Positions 45,641 to 56,344 of a stretch of DNA of 64,000 bases are shown piece by piece. The notes below the pieces were generated by a model, which saw only the letters and a program-made list of their open reading frames with translations, did not search any database and was not told the DNA's origin. Positions within the stretch are counted from its first letter, which is position 1. Every line of letters starts with the position of its first letter. Both the position numbers and the translations under genes were made by a program. This stretch comes from JAFDVL01 sp963794955 (GTDB lineage: Bacteria; Acidobacteriota; Blastocatellia; RBC074). The stretch covers positions 85,821 to 149,820 of the forward strand of contig CAWCGF010000041.1 of NCBI GenBank assembly GCA_963794955.1, in the 5' to 3' direction.

Positions 45641-48600
45641 ATGAGTAACGCCTCTGAACCAGACAAGCAAGCACGCTCGGTGCGGCGCACGCGGCGAAAA
45701 ACGAAGGCGGACGTGCAGGTCGTAGGCATTGGTGCCTCGGCGGGCGGCGTGCGCACGCTCGAACAGTTTTTTGAGCGCATGCCAGCGGATAGTGGCCTGG
45801 CCTTCGTCGTGATCCTGCATCTCTCGCCGGAGCATGCAAGCAATCTGGCCGAACTGTTGCAACGCCGCACGACGATGCCCGTCATTCAGGTCAGCAAGTC
45901 TGCCCAGGTTGAACCGAACTATGTCTACGTTATCCCGCCCGCCAAACATCTGATGATGTCCGATGGCATGGTTAAGCTCGCCGCGCCGAACGCGGAAAAA
46001 GGCAAGCGCGTACCGATAGATTTCTTCTTCCGTACTTTGGCGGATGTGTACCAGACGAACGCCATCGGCATTATCCTCTCCGGCACCGGGGCCGACGGCA
46101 CGCTGGGACTGCGGCGCATCAAGGAGCACGGCGGCATCGCCATTGCGCAAGACCCCCAGGAAGCGGAATACGATGGCATGCCGCGCAGCGCGATTAATGC
46201 CGGCCTGGTAGACCTGATTCTGCCCGTGGCCGAAATGCCTGAAAGACTGATCGCGCTGCAACAGGGCGCGGCGCGCAGCAAATTGCTGCCGGGCAGCGAC
46301 AAACCGCCTAACGAAGCGGAAGCCGAGGCCTTGCGCGAAGTCTTCACCCTGCTGCGCATACGCACTGGACACGACTTTAGCCACTATAAACGCTCGACCG
46401 TCTTGCGCCGCATCGCGCGCCGCCTGCAATTGCACGAACTGGAAAGCATCGCGGCTTATCGCAGCTATCTGCGCGAGCATCCCAACGAAGCGCAAGGGCT
46501 TTTTAGCGAACTGCTTATTAGCGTCACCAACTTCTTCCGTGATCCGCAGGCATTCGAGATGTTGGAGCATCTCATCATTCCGAAAATTTTGGCGAACAAA
46601 GCCGACGGCGAACAGGTGCGCGTCTGGGTGCCAGCTTGCGCTACGGGGGAAGAGGCTTATTCGCTGGCCATATTGTTGCAGGAGCAGTTGCTGCAACTAG
46701 GGCGGGAGCCGAACTTTCAAATCTTCGCCACCGATGTTTATGAGGAGTCTATCAACACCGCGCGCGAAGGGCTGTTTCCCGAAACGATTGTGGGTGATGT
46801 GTCGGCGGAGCGGCTGCAACATTTCTTTGTCAAAGAAGGGCAGCAATACCGCATCCGCAAAGAAATCCGCGAGAAGTTGCTGTTTGCCGTACACAATGTG
46901 TTGCGCGACCCGCCGTTTTCGCGGCTGGATTTGCTGAGTTGCCGCAATCTGTTCATCTACCTCAACCGCGAGACGCAGGAACACGTGCTGGAAATCTTTC
47001 ACTTTGCGCTGCGTCCCAACGGGTATCTGTTTCTGGGTTCGTCGGAATCTGCCGACAGTTTGCCCGAACTCTTTACGGCAGTGGACAAGAAGGCACGCCT
47101 CTTCCAATGCCGTGCCGTGGGGCAGGCCGGACGTGCCATCCCCGCGATGCCGCTGGTGAGCAAGGGAGAACCACGCCCGCCGCAACTGCTGGCACCAGGA
47201 AGTAAGGCCATCTCATACGGCGAGTTGCACTGGATGTTGCTCGAAGAACATGCGCCGCCGAGCGTGCTGGTCAATGAAAATCGCGAAATCGTGCATGTAA
47301 GCGAAACTGCCGCGCGCTATCTGCGCTTCACCGCCGGCGAACCTTCGCACGATTTGCTCAAGGCCGTGCAGGCCGAACTCCGACTGGAACTGCGCGCCGC
47401 CCTGTACACCGCCGCGCAGGAAAACCAGACGAGCGAAACGCGGCCCGTGCGGCTGAAGCTGGAGGGCAAAACGCGAATGGTGCGCCTCACCGTTCATCCG
47501 GTCAAACGCCTCGCTGCAGCGCATGGCTTTTTGCTGGTGGTCTTTGACGAAATAGAGGCCGCCGCCAACCCCGTCGCGCGCGAAGAAACCGCCGAGACGC
47601 AGACCACAGGGCAGGTGGATCAGGTGGAACCCCTGGTGCGCCGCATGGAAGAGGAACTGCAACGTAACAAAGCGCAACTGCGCACGACCATCGAGCAGTA
47701 CGAGACAGCGGCGGAAGAGCTGAAAGCCTCGAACGAAGAGTTGCAAGCGATCAACGAGGAACTGCGCTCGGCCTCGGAAGAGTTAGAGACAAGCAAGGAA
47801 GAACTGCAATCGGTCAATGAAGAACTGACGACTGTCAATCACGAATTGAAAGAGAAAGTGGATGAGGTCAGTCGTACCAACAGCGACCTGCAAAACCTGC
47901 TGGGTTCGACCGACATCGGAACGATTTTTCTCGACCGCGAACTGCGCATCAAACGCTTCACGCCCCGCGTCGAAGAAATCTTCAACATCATTCCTTCTGA
48001 CTTGGAACGACCATTCGCCCATCTCACGCATAAGCTGGATTATCAACTGCTGCCCGCTGACGCCGAGCATGTGTTGCAAACCCTGGAACGGATTGAGTAT
48101 GAAGTCTACAGCGCGGATCAACGCTGGTATCTCGTGCGCCTCTCGCCGTACCGCACAGTGGATGACCGCATTGACGGCGTGGTGGTGGCTTTCGTAGAAA
48201 TCAGCGAACGCAAGGAGGCCGAGGAGCGCGTACGCGAAAGCCAAGAGCGATTGCGCATCGCGGTGGAAGCCGCCTCGTTGGGGACGTGGGATTGGGACCT
48301 CGATACTGGCCGCGCGACGATAGACGAACAGCTATGCCGCTTGTTGGAAATAATGCCGGTAAGCTCCTCACTATCTTTGGCGGAAGGCCTCTCGTTCATT
48401 CACCCCGATGATCGGGAGCAGATGCGCGAACAATGTGAACGCGCTACCGCTGATGGCAACGCAATCGAAATCGAATATCGCGTGTTGCTGCCGGAGGGTG
48501 GCACGCGGTGGATCACCAGCTACGGGCGCGTCGTGACGAAGGCCGCCGGGAACACAAAACGGATGATTGGCGTCAGTCTTGACAACACCTTGCGCCGAGA

Positions 48601-49402
48601 GGCAGAGGAAATCCTGCGCCTGTCGCGCGATGAGTCCGTGACGCTGGCCAAAGCGCGCACGCACGAGTTAGAAGCCACCAACCTGACGCTGCAAGCGGAA
48701 ATCATCGAACGCCGCGCCGCCGAAGCGCAGGTCAAAGAATTGCTGCACCGCGTCATTGGCTTGCAGGAAAGCGAGCGCCAGCGGATTGCGCGCGAACTGC
48801 ACGATCAGTTGGGGCAGCAGTTGACAGCACTGCTGCTCAACTTGAAAGCAGCGCAGGAGCAACAGGATTGCCCACCACCCATCGCCGCCACCCTCGAACA
48901 ATTGAAAGCGTCCCTGACCGCGCTGGATCGGGATGTGGATCGGCTAACCTTTGAGTTGCATCCACCCATCCTGAACGACCACGGGCTGGCCGAGGCGTTA
49001 CGCCAGTACGCGAAGGAATGGTCGGCGGTAAGCCGCGTTCCGGTGGATTTCCACGCCATCGGCCTGGATCACGAGCGCCTGCCAGTCGAGGTGGAAACGA
49101 CCATTTACCGGATCGTACAGGAAGCGTTGACCAATACTCTCAAGCATGCCCAGGCCACGCAGGTGAGCCTGATTCTGGAGCACAAACACAACGAGCTATT
49201 CATCATTATCGAAGACAATGGCGTCGGGTTCGAGGTGGAGACTGTCGGGCAAGGCACCGAGCGGCAGTCGCTCGGACTGCGAGGTATGCGGGAACGCTTG
49301 ACGTTGCTGAATGGCAGATTCAACCTCGAATCCAATCCAGGGGCGGGCACGACCGTCTACGCGCGGATTCCCATCCCGTCAAATAAAGGAGGGGACAAGT
49401 GA
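45641..49402 (+). CDS. CheB-CheR-PAS-histidine kinase fusion
   Basis: 1253 residues, ATG after GAAGGAAATC. Residues 25-215 CheB methylesterase (VGIGASAGGV, VILHLSPEHAS and GTGADGTLG as Ser, His, Asp). Residues 235-500 CheR methyltransferase (ISVTNFFRDPQAFE, VWVPACATGEEAYSLAILL, LSCRNLFIYLN). A coiled coil near 665-745 (EELKASNEELQAINEELRS), PAS domains at about 745-860 and 870-985, a HisKA_3 dimerisation domain with phospho-His in RIARELHDQLGQQ, and an HATPase (IIEDNGVGFEVE). No membrane segments. The regulator gene directly after overlaps its stop. It likely senses or modifies a signal and phosphorylates that regulator. Confidence 0.95.
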   Translation: MSNASEPDKQARSVRRTRRKTKADVQVVGIGASAGGVRTLEQFFERMPADSGLAFVVILHLSPEHASNLAELLQRRTTMPVIQVSKSAQVEPNYVYVIPPAKHLMMSDGMVKLAAPNAEKGKRVPIDFFFRTLADVYQTNAIGIILSGTGADGTLGLRRIKEHGGIAIAQDPQEAEYDGMPRSAINAGLVDLILPVAEMPERLIALQQGAARSKLLPGSDKPPNEAEAEALREVFTLLRIRTGHDFSHYKRSTVLRRIARRLQLHELESIAAYRSYLREHPNEAQGLFSELLISVTNFFRDPQAFEMLEHLIIPKILANKADGEQVRVWVPACATGEEAYSLAILLQEQLLQLGREPNFQIFATDVYEESINTAREGLFPETIVGDVSAERLQHFFVKEGQQYRIRKEIREKLLFAVHNVLRDPPFSRLDLLSCRNLFIYLNRETQEHVLEIFHFALRPNGYLFLGSSESADSLPELFTAVDKKARLFQCRAVGQAGRAIPAMPLVSKGEPRPPQLLAPGSKAISYGELHWMLLEEHAPPSVLVNENREIVHVSETAARYLRFTAGEPSHDLLKAVQAELRLELRAALYTAAQENQTSETRPVRLKLEGKTRMVRLTVHPVKRLAAAHGFLLVVFDEIEAAANPVAREETAETQTTGQVDQVEPLVRRMEEELQRNKAQLRTTIEQYETAAEELKASNEELQAINEELRSASEELETSKEELQSVNEELTTVNHELKEKVDEVSRTNSDLQNLLGSTDIGTIFLDRELRIKRFTPRVEEIFNIIPSDLERPFAHLTHKLDYQLLPADAEHVLQTLERIEYEVYSADQRWYLVRLSPYRTVDDRIDGVVVAFVEISERKEAEERVRESQERLRIAVEAASLGTWDWDLDTGRATIDEQLCRLLEIMPVSSSLSLAEGLSFIHPDDREQMREQCERATADGNAIEIEYRVLLPEGGTRWITSYGRVVTKAAGNTKRMIGVSLDNTLRREAEEILRLSRDESVTLAKARTHELEATNLTLQAEIIERRAAEAQVKELLHRVIGLQESERQRIARELHDQLGQQLTALLLNLKAAQEQQDCPPPIAATLEQLKASLTALDRDVDRLTFELHPPILNDHGLAEALRQYAKEWSAVSRVPVDFHAIGLDHERLPVEVETTIYRIVQEALTNTLKHAQATQVSLILEHKHNELFIIIEDNGVGFEVETVGQGTERQSLGLRGMRERLTLLNGRFNLESNPGAGTTVYARIPIPSNKGGDK

Positions 49403-50070
49403 GCAGCTTACGGATTTTTCTGGTGGACGACCACGCCATCGTGCGCGAAGGCTTGCGGATGCTGATCAATGCTCAACCTGATATGGAAGTCGTGGGGCAA
49501 GCAAGCGATGGCGTAACGGCAGTGGAACAAGTGCAAAAACTCCGCCCGGAGGTGGTGGTGATGGATGTCTCGTTGCCCCAAATAGATGGTGCCACCGCCA
49601 CGGAACGCATCAAACAAACCTGTCCTGAGGTGCGCGTGCTGGCCTTAACCCGTCACCAGGATGGCGCGCACCTGCGCCGCCTGCTGCAAGCGGGTGCAAC
49701 GGGCTATACGCTGAAACGAATGGCCGCAGACGAATTGATTGGCGCGATTCGCAAGGTGGCGCGCGGAGAAACCTATCTGGCACCTCCCTTGCTGGAACAC
49801 CTGCTGGAAAGCTATGCGGGGCGCGTCACTACTGCGGGCGACGTGCAACTGTTCCTGCACGACCTCACTGAACGTGAAAGGCAGGTCTTACAACGGGTTG
49901 CCTGGGGCGATAGTAATAAAGAGATTGCCGCGCTATTCGCTATCAGCGTCAAAACCGTCGAATATCATAAAGCGCGGGCGATGGAAAAACTGCAATTGCG
50001 CAGCCGGACAGAGGTCGTCCGTTATGCCCTGCTGCAAGGCTGGCTCCGCGCCGAGAACGTCGCCGAATAA
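49399..50070 (+). CDS. NarL/FixJ-type response regulator
   Basis: 223 residues, GTG start overlapping the kinase stop (GTGA). Receiver (FLVDDHAIVREGL, phospho-Asp in VVMDVSLPQIDG) and LuxR-type HTH (LTERERQVLQRVAWGDSNKE through VEYHKARAMEKL). Its overlap and DNA-binding output make it the target of the CheB-CheR-histidine kinase. Confidence 0.95.
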   Translation: MSSLRIFLVDDHAIVREGLRMLINAQPDMEVVGQASDGVTAVEQVQKLRPEVVVMDVSLPQIDGATATERIKQTCPEVRVLALTRHQDGAHLRRLLQAGATGYTLKRMAADELIGAIRKVARGETYLAPPLLEHLLESYAGRVTTAGDVQLFLHDLTERERQVLQRVAWGDSNKEIAALFAISVKTVEYHKARAMEKLQLRSRTEVVRYALLQGWLRAENVAE

Positions 50071-50372
50071 GCCCTCCTCTGTCATCCGCAAGGGTTATCA
50101 CCTACCATGTCTGCCCTAGGGAAATCCCTAGCCCCCCTCATCTCTCCCTAGTAGACAACCGCAACAATCTCGCTAAGATGTCGCACGGATCGGCGCTCTT
50201 TTAATTTTGCCGCTTTGTATCCTCCTGTACCGGCTCCCAAGGCTGGCACTGGAGGATGATGGTGTCGGTCGCTAAGCCTTGGGCAATAGTGGGTGCGCCT
50301 GGTGGTAAAGAAAAGAGAGCGCCCTCCCCCTCGCCATAAAGCGTCCCTTGAAAAATTCTACCAATAATCAGT

Positions 50373-50476
50373 CAGAGTGTTTGGTGGAGCGGTGTCCAAA
50401 GTATTTCCTTCTTCGGACTGTGACGTGCAAGGCACAGGCAGAAGAACCCTCGGTCACCGTTCCACCAAACACTCTG
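50373..50476. repeat. 104-bp element with 16-bp terminal inverted repeats
   Basis: CAGAGTGTTTGGTGGA at 50373-50388 and TCCACCAAACACTCTG at 50461-50476 are exact reverse complements. The centre has no frame. Typical of a miniature inverted-repeat element. Confidence 0.7.
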
Positions 50477-50599
50477 GCGCAAGCAAATAATCCGCGCACG
50501 GCGCGCTCTCTGCCCTCTCCATTTTTCTTCCCTGTGCCCGCTAACGCGGCGAAGAGGCTGGCTGTAGCTTTCAAGAACCTGATCTTCTGAATTGAGTCC

Positions 50600-50760
50600 C
50601 AACGGGACGCCCATACAATAGCCCAGGGTGCAACCCTGGGAAGTCAACCCAAGCCCTGAAAGCGAGATGACTTATGTCGCCCCTTCAGGGCTGGCATCGT
50701 TGTCCTCACCGTCCCCAGGGTTGCACCCTGGGCTATCGTATTCCGCTCCGTTGGAGCTTA
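50600..50760. repeat. Intergenic palindromic repeat (GCCCAGGGTGCAACCCTGGG type)
   Basis: GCCCAGGGTGCAACCCTGGG at about 50621-50640 and CCCAGGGTTGCACCCTGGGC at about 50713-50732 are near-complementary, and each is itself palindromic. Flanks carry CAACGGGACGC and CCGTTGGAGC. Same style as the element at 59090-59530. Confidence 0.7.
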
Positions 50761-50967
50761 GTTGGGCAACTTCTTTTTCTTAAAAGCTATAGCTGCCGTT
50801 TCCCGGAGATGAGAACGGGAGTTTTTGAAATTGTCTGGGTATATCGTTAGAGGCAGGAATGAGACACTCCAACTGACCCATACACGAGTCGGTGATCTCC
50901 CGCTGCTGATCGGTTTGCTGATCAACCTGGGCATCCCGGCAATCTACAGCGGTTTCGCCGTGAATGT

Positions 50968-51330
50968 TCAGGGGAGGGCATAACCACAATGTTTGAACCA
51001 ATCCCGAATGTCGGAGAGGGTCACTTTGGCATAAGCCCGTTTCAGCGCCTGAGCAAGTTTGCGTTTCGTGTCAGCTCCAACACGACGCAGTTCGGTTTTG
51101 ACTTTCGAGATGCACTCTTCTTTGGGATTCAAGTTGGGCGCGTAGGCGCGCCAAGCGTTCCAACCGGGCCCCGTGGCGGCGATCAACGCGACGACGGAGA
51201 GTTTCTTCTGGGTGGGGACATTATCCCAGATGACAATAGATGTTCCGACAAGGTTATTGGAGAAAACGAGTTGATTGAAAATATCTAGGAGGCATGAACT
51301 ATACCAGTCTGAAACATACCTCCTCGTCAA
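50968..51330 (-). mobile_element. IS630-type transposase, C-terminal remnant
   Basis: 120 residues: SIVIWDNVPTQKK (IS630 DDE second Asp region, W-D-N), YAPNLNPKEECISKVKTELR (the PNLNPIE-x-W-x-x-L/K motif with catalytic Glu) and VTLSDIRDWFKHCGY. The N-terminal two thirds are missing. A dead copy. Confidence 0.75.
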
Positions 51331-51990
51331 GCGTCAAAGCCTTGTTTGGTCTTCATCCCACACGGTGCTGGCGGAAGTCCTCTTCACCGTCCTGCCCGAA
51401 CGGGAGCGAGGGCGCACCCAGCGACTGGCCGCACGCCCGGAACGCAAACGCGCGCTCGTGGCGGGCGATGGACGTCCACGGGCAGTCACGCCTTTGCACA
51501 AGACGCTGATGACGTTGCTGTACGTGCGTCATAACGTCAGCCAGGCGGTAGTCGGGGCGTTCTTTGGCCACCGCGCCGATAGCTCGGAAAACGCCTTCCA
51601 CGAACTGCTGCCGATCTTGCGCGACCTCTTCCCTAAAGAGAAATGGGCAGCCGAGAAACGCCATCGCACGCAACCCCAATGGACGCCGGACGAAGTCGAG
51701 CGCGTGCTCATTGATAGCTTTGAAACGCCCGTGGCACGCCCCAGTTTGCACCAACGACAAAAGCGGCTCGATGCGGGCAAGAAGAAACGCCACACGCTCA
51801 AGACCCAGATCATCACCGATCAAAACGGGGGGATGCTGGCTGTGAGTCGGGCGCAACGTGGGCCGACTGCCGAATATCAAACTGTTCGAGCAAACGCCCT
51901 TGCCCGCAGCGCTAAAGGACAAACCGCGCCTGGGTGATAAGGCCTATGTCGGGGCTGAACCGGTCATCCAAACACCAACGGCTTTCTCAT
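51275..51990 (+). mobile_element. IS5-like transposase remnant (DDE_4/HARBI1 type), frameshifted
   Basis: TPLHKTLMTLLYVRHNVSQ and LHQRQKRLDAGKKKRHTLK with TQIITDQNG match the HARBI1/IS5-like transposases. The beginning is shifted (near 51360) and the end (RLPNIKLFEQTPLPAALKD, then DKAYVGAEPVIQTPTAFS) is in another frame, with a stop before the last catalytic region. Truncated by the next element. Confidence 0.7.
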
Positions 51991-52055
51991 AAAAATTGAA
52001 AACAAGGAAGCAACTCGTTATTTTTCCAATTTTGCGAAAGAGAAAGTAACGGAGT

Positions 52056-53200
52056 ATGCAACCTAGTTTTGAGGATAGTAGAAGTTTGTTCGAGAAACTG
52101 CAACAAGCCGAAGGCTTGGATTTACGGGATAACCGGGGCAAACGTCACGAACTCGCGGAGGTGTTAGTGGGCGTCGTACTGGCCTGGTTAAGTAAGCGGG
52201 ATGGCTGTTTGTCGAGTATTCATCGGTATGTGGTGAATCACTATGAGCGGCTGGTGGAAGTCTTGGGGGGAGTGCAAAACCGCGATCTCACAGGCGCAAT
52301 TGCCGTGCGTCTTGGAAAAAGTGGCGGTCTCGGTCTGGACTAGTTGTTGTTGGCACACGGCAGGTACGCCTTGCAGGCAGCGGAAAAGAAATGGTTTGCC
52401 CTGGATGGCAAAGCGTTGAAAGGGAGCCGCAGCGAAGGCACCACCAGGAGGGAGGCGCTGGTGCGCGCGATTGCGCACGACGGGCAACGCTGTCTAGGGC
52501 AGGTCTATTACGACGGGCAACGCGAAAGCGAAATGGCCACCACGCAAGAGTTCCTGCGAGAGCGTGCCGTAGCGGGACAGAAAACCAGTTTTGATGCCTT
52601 GCATTGTCAGGTCAAAACGCTGGCAATCATCGTGCAAGCCAAGGGGAAATATCTGGTGGGTGTGAAGGGGAATCGACGGCATTACAGCGTCAAATGGAGC
52701 GCGTGAGTCAACATACGCCGTGCTTGTATGAGCGCCAGGAAGTCGAAAAAGGACACGGGCGGTTAGAGACGCGCAGGTATGAATGTCACGATTTGCTGGA
52801 GGTCGCCACCGCCGAGAAATGGCAAGCCAGTCAACGGCGCACGTGCGTGAAGGTCATCCGCACCCGAGAAGAATTGAAAACGCAAAAAAGCGGTCACGAA
52901 GAAAGTTATTAGGTGAGGAATGAAGGGGGGAATTATGAGGAACTGAGTGCCGCGATTCGCCAGCACTGGCGGATTGAAGCGGACAACCACGTGCGCGATG
53001 TGAGTTTGCAAGAAGCTGCGCTCCGTTCCCAGAGCCAGGGGGTCGAGCGGGTGTTAGCGGGAGCACAAACATTGGTCTTAGAAATCTTGAAGCAAATCCC
53101 GTGCGCCAATAAGAAAGCTCAGTTAGCGCATTGGGCCGATAATTTGGAGGATTTATTGAGAACGCTCCGCGCGCTCAACTTTTTATCAGAAAGCCGTTAA
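52056..53200 (+). mobile_element. ISAs1-type transposase, inactivated
   Basis: LDLRDNRGKRHELAEVLVGVVLAWL (cut here) is the ISAs1/H-repeat N-terminus, WFALDGKALKGSRSEG the core, AIRQHWRIEADNHVRDVSL and LNFLSESR the end. Defects: in-frame TAG at 52341 (where Gln is expected), a frameshift near 52680 and in-frame TAG at about 52910. All three pieces are collinear. Confidence 0.8.
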
Positions 53201-53351
53201 CCTTTCCGCAACGGAGGTTTATCATTTTTCCCCTTGACAACGAGACCGTCTTTAGAGATGTCCGGCGGTATATCCCTGGTTCAATTTATGCCCGTTCACG
53301 GTATCTCGCAGCGGCTGGCCTGGCAAAACCAGCCGCTGTCGTGGTTTGATT

Positions 53352-54241
53352 TTACGCTTCTACTGGCACTGGCGGAGCGAGGAAGCGCGCTTGATAAGTG
53401 GCCGCAAAATGGAAGCCCACCTGTTCATACACGTGCTGGGCGGTTTGCTCTGTCTCATCCGTAAACAGACAGATCGTCTGATGGTCGCGTAACAAGTGGG
53501 AGACGAGTTCCGCCATACAGCTCTTGGCGATGCCGCGATTGCGATACTCCGGGTGTGTCCAGATGCCTTCCAGATAGACCGTATCAGGGGTGTCGCTGAG
53601 GTATCTCCCGCCTTGAAAATGACCTTGCCCTCTTCGATCTTGACCCAAATGCGTTTGCGTTCCAGCCGCTCGACAATGCGATGGCGGAAGCCCGCCAGGT
53701 CACTCTGACGGGGATCAATCCCACTGGCTTCCAGGGCCATTTCGGCTTGCGCATCGGTGACCACATCCAATTCGGCATAATTGGCCCGCAATAATTGCCG
53801 CCGCTCAGGAGTCGGGCCTGATTGTTGGCAAACATACGAACGTTGTGCGCTCGTGCGGCGGGTTTCGCGTCCAAACTGAGAGAGATACGCCCACAGCTTT
53901 TCAACCTGTTGCTCTGGTGCCAGTATCATATACAACCGGGCTTGCACTTCCACGGCTTTTTGGGCAAAAGACGCCAGCGCGTCATCCGCCGCAAAGACAA
54001 TGAGTTGATGCCCGATCAGCGCAACACCTGTAAGCTGTTCGTCGGTAAAGTAACCGTAAAAGACGCCGCGCAGTTCCGGCGCACACATACCATAGTCCAG
54101 AATCAGGCCGCGCAGGATAACGCTGCGTACCGGGTCCTGCGCCAGCAGGGATAAGACCTGCTCGCGATCTGCTTCACGCAGTTCGCATACTGCTTGCAAC
54201 TCCACTTTGGGTGGAGGGTGGGAGGCACGATAGATAGTCAT
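53352..54241 (-). CDS. GNAT acetyltransferase 1 with DUF4081-like N-domain, frameshift near 53603
   Basis: The N-terminal two thirds (RGVFYGYFTDEQLTGVALIG and onward) match GNAT2 at 59619. The frame then shifts in a C4 run: FKAGDTSATP is followed in the other frame by DTVYLEGIWTHPEYRNRGIA (acetyl-CoA loop) and VYEQVGFHFAATYQARF. Without the shift the domain is lost. Full length is about 296 residues. It lies 86 bases after S8-A and is the third gene of one copy of the duplicated module. Substrate unknown. Confidence 0.85.
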
Positions 54242-54327
54242 AATAGTTCTCCGTCGTTCTAGTTAAATCCTCCTCACAGATCAAGGACAGCTTGCAAAGC
54301 GCCTCTCTTACTGTGAGCTAAGTGTAG

Positions 54328-56310
54328 TTAGGGAAGAGGTGGAATGGGGACTTCCCATATCTCGACCGGAGGATCATCCTCGGAGAACATGCCAATGGTG
54401 CCGTCGCCTTCGTTGCGGATAGATTGCGCCAGTTGTGCTAACGCGCCCGGCGGCAATGACAAAACAAACACGCTGTCACCCATCAACACACCGTCACCCA
54501 TCAACACACCATCACCCATCAACACACCATCACCCATTAACACGCCTTGTTTGAAAAGCACGCCATTTGCTAAAGAAGTTCCATCAGAGGTCAGGACGCC
54601 ATCGCCCATCAATACGCCGTCACCCATCAAGACACCATCACCCATCAATACGCCGTCGCCCATCAACACGCCATCGCCCATCAACACGCCGGTGCCATAA
54701 ATGCCTTGATATTTTGTGATCAGGTTAACGCCGCTGATGCAGTTCCACTTTTGGACGAGTCCACCACTCCAGGAGAAGCTGACGCCCGCAATTGTGGTGG
54801 TCTGCACCGGTGCCGGGCCTATCAGCAAGGGGTCTCCGACCACTCGTCCTGTCAGGTCGGGGCGAATCAAGCTCGCCAGGCGCACTGCGCCTTCCACATT
54901 CAATAACCCCGCCCCCTGCTCCAGATTATTGAAGCCCGCCAGCGGTTGCGCCGTATATTCCAGGATGGCCTTGACCAGATTGGGCGTGAGCGTCGGTTTG
55001 CGTTGTAAGAGCAGGGCCACTGCACCCGCCACTGCCGGGGTGGCCATCGAAGTTCCGCTCATATACATCTCGTCATGCTCTTCGGCGTATATGCGGGGGA
55101 CATCAAGCGCAGGATTGTTCGTCACCAAATAATTGCCGGGCGCTTTGGCGGAAATGATTTTATTCGCTGGGGCGACCAGATCAGGTTTGATCAGGTTGTC
55201 GTAATGCTTCACGCCCGCTGCATCTCTCCAATAGCCCCGTGTCGGGCCACGCGAACTAAAGGTGGCAATGCTGTCATCCCGGCGGCCATCCGTACCCAAA
55301 GTATTGGCCGCTCCCACGGTAATGGCGGACGGCTCAATGCCGGGCGAGTGAATCGCGCCATAAATCTTATTGCCGTTGGGGTCTTTGCCCAGATTGCCCG
55401 CCGCGACCACCACCACAATTCCGGCATTGACGGCGCGTCTGACCGCCAGGCACAAGGGATCATCACGATAGGAATCCACGGCAGTCGTGCCTAAGCTTAA
55501 ATTCATGACGCGAATGTTATAGGTGGTCTTGTTGGCAATACACCAGTCAATGCCCGCGATGGCACCGGAAACCGAACCACGGCCCTGGGAATCCAATACC
55601 CGAACATTAAGCAGATTGGCTTTGGGAGCAATCCCCTCATAAGCTCCTCCAGCCACATGCTTATTGCCCGCCGCGATGCCGGCGACGTGCGTACCATGAC
55701 CATAAGGATCATCGGTGCGGGCTTCACTGGTGAAATTCACATTGGCCACAATCCGAGAGTTTGAACCGTTGAGGCGAAACGAATGGTGATTGAAATCAAT
55801 GCCAGAATCCAGGATGGCAATGCCAATGCCTGTCCCCTCAATTGACCCTGTGCTGGACGTGCCGTAATTTCTGACCAGCGATGCGCCTGTGGTTTTTTCC
55901 AGATGGCCGGTGGACTCAGTCGGACGGTCTACCGAAACGTATTCGACACCGGGAAGCTCTGACAGACGGGTAATTGCGTCTGGTTCCAGCAACACTGCCA
56001 CGGCGTTAACCTTCTTATACCTTTTAGTGATGATGGCACCCGCCCGTCTGATGTCAGCCACCAGTTCCCTAAAAGAATTGGTCTCTGGATCGGGCGATAA
56101 CTGAAGCAACGCAGGAATTAAACTCTTGCGGTCACGCCTCACTTTTTCACTTAGCTCATCGGAGATACGGAATTTTGCTCGTTGGCCCAACCTGGGACCA
56201 GCAAAAACACGGCCTTCAACTCGTTGTCCGAAGGGAATTCCCAACATAGACGAAAAGACCAGTAGAGCTACCATTGTTGCTACGATTATACGTTTGATTT
56301 TTGTGAACAT
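54328..56310 (-). CDS. S8 subtilisin-like exported peptidase A with hexapeptide repeat tail
   Basis: 660 residues from the ATG at 56310 (AACAGGAAACCAGT). Signal (VATMVALLVFSSMLGIPFG), propeptide-like region, then the catalytic triad: GIAILDSGIDFNHH (Asp), GHGTHVAGIAAG (His), MSGTSMATPAVAGAVAL (Ser). After a linker, the tail repeats VLMGDG about nine times in two blocks and ends EDDPPVEIWEVPIPPLP. Closest to peptidase C. A secreted protease by family; the tail may form a beta-solenoid. Controlled by the leader at 56345-56564. Confidence 0.95.
   Translation of the reverse strand: MFTKIKRIIVATMVALLVFSSMLGIPFGQRVEGRVFAGPRLGQRAKFRISDELSEKVRRDRKSLIPALLQLSPDPETNSFRELVADIRRAGAIITKRYKKVNAVAVLLEPDAITRLSELPGVEYVSVDRPTESTGHLEKTTGASLVRNYGTSSTGSIEGTGIGIAILDSGIDFNHHSFRLNGSNSRIVANVNFTSEARTDDPYGHGTHVAGIAAGNKHVAGGAYEGIAPKANLLNVRVLDSQGRGSVSGAIAGIDWCIANKTTYNIRVMNLSLGTTAVDSYRDDPLCLAVRRAVNAGIVVVVAAGNLGKDPNGNKIYGAIHSPGIEPSAITVGAANTLGTDGRRDDSIATFSSRGPTRGYWRDAAGVKHYDNLIKPDLVAPANKIISAKAPGNYLVTNNPALDVPRIYAEEHDEMYMSGTSMATPAVAGAVALLLQRKPTLTPNLVKAILEYTAQPLAGFNNLEQGAGLLNVEGAVRLASLIRPDLTGRVVGDPLLIGPAPVQTTTIAGVSFSWSGGLVQKWNCISGVNLITKYQGIYGTGVLMGDGVLMGDGVLMGDGVLMGDGVLMGDGVLTSDGTSLANGVLFKQGVLMGDGVLMGDGVLMGDGVLMGDSVFVLSLPPGALAQLAQSIRNEGDGTIGMFSEDDPPVEIWEVPIPPLP
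54474..54690 (-). repeat. 18-bp tandem repeats encoding VLMGDG (two blocks)
   Basis: Blocks 54474-54546 and 54599-54690 hold near-identical 18-bp units (plus strand CACCCATCAACACACCAT). Between them is a divergent LTSDGTSLANGVLFKQ stretch. Confidence 0.9.
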
Positions 56311-56344
56311 ACTGGTTTCCTGTTTTTTCGCGTGAGACCGGTGC

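Larger units (their letters stand above)
50071..50967. other. Gene-free region with repeats
   Basis: About 900 bases with no convincing gene. It holds two palindromic elements listed separately and ends at an IS630 remnant. Short leftward frames across 50368-50650 are inside repeats. Confidence 0.6.

Noticed and set aside
54474..54690. Regular repeats that look like a CRISPR array
   Set aside because: They are 18-bp coding tandem repeats without unique spacers, in frame with the S8 peptidase tail.
54344..54700. Plus-strand frame with TPSPINTPSPINTP repeats
   Set aside because: It is the antisense reading of the peptidase A tail.
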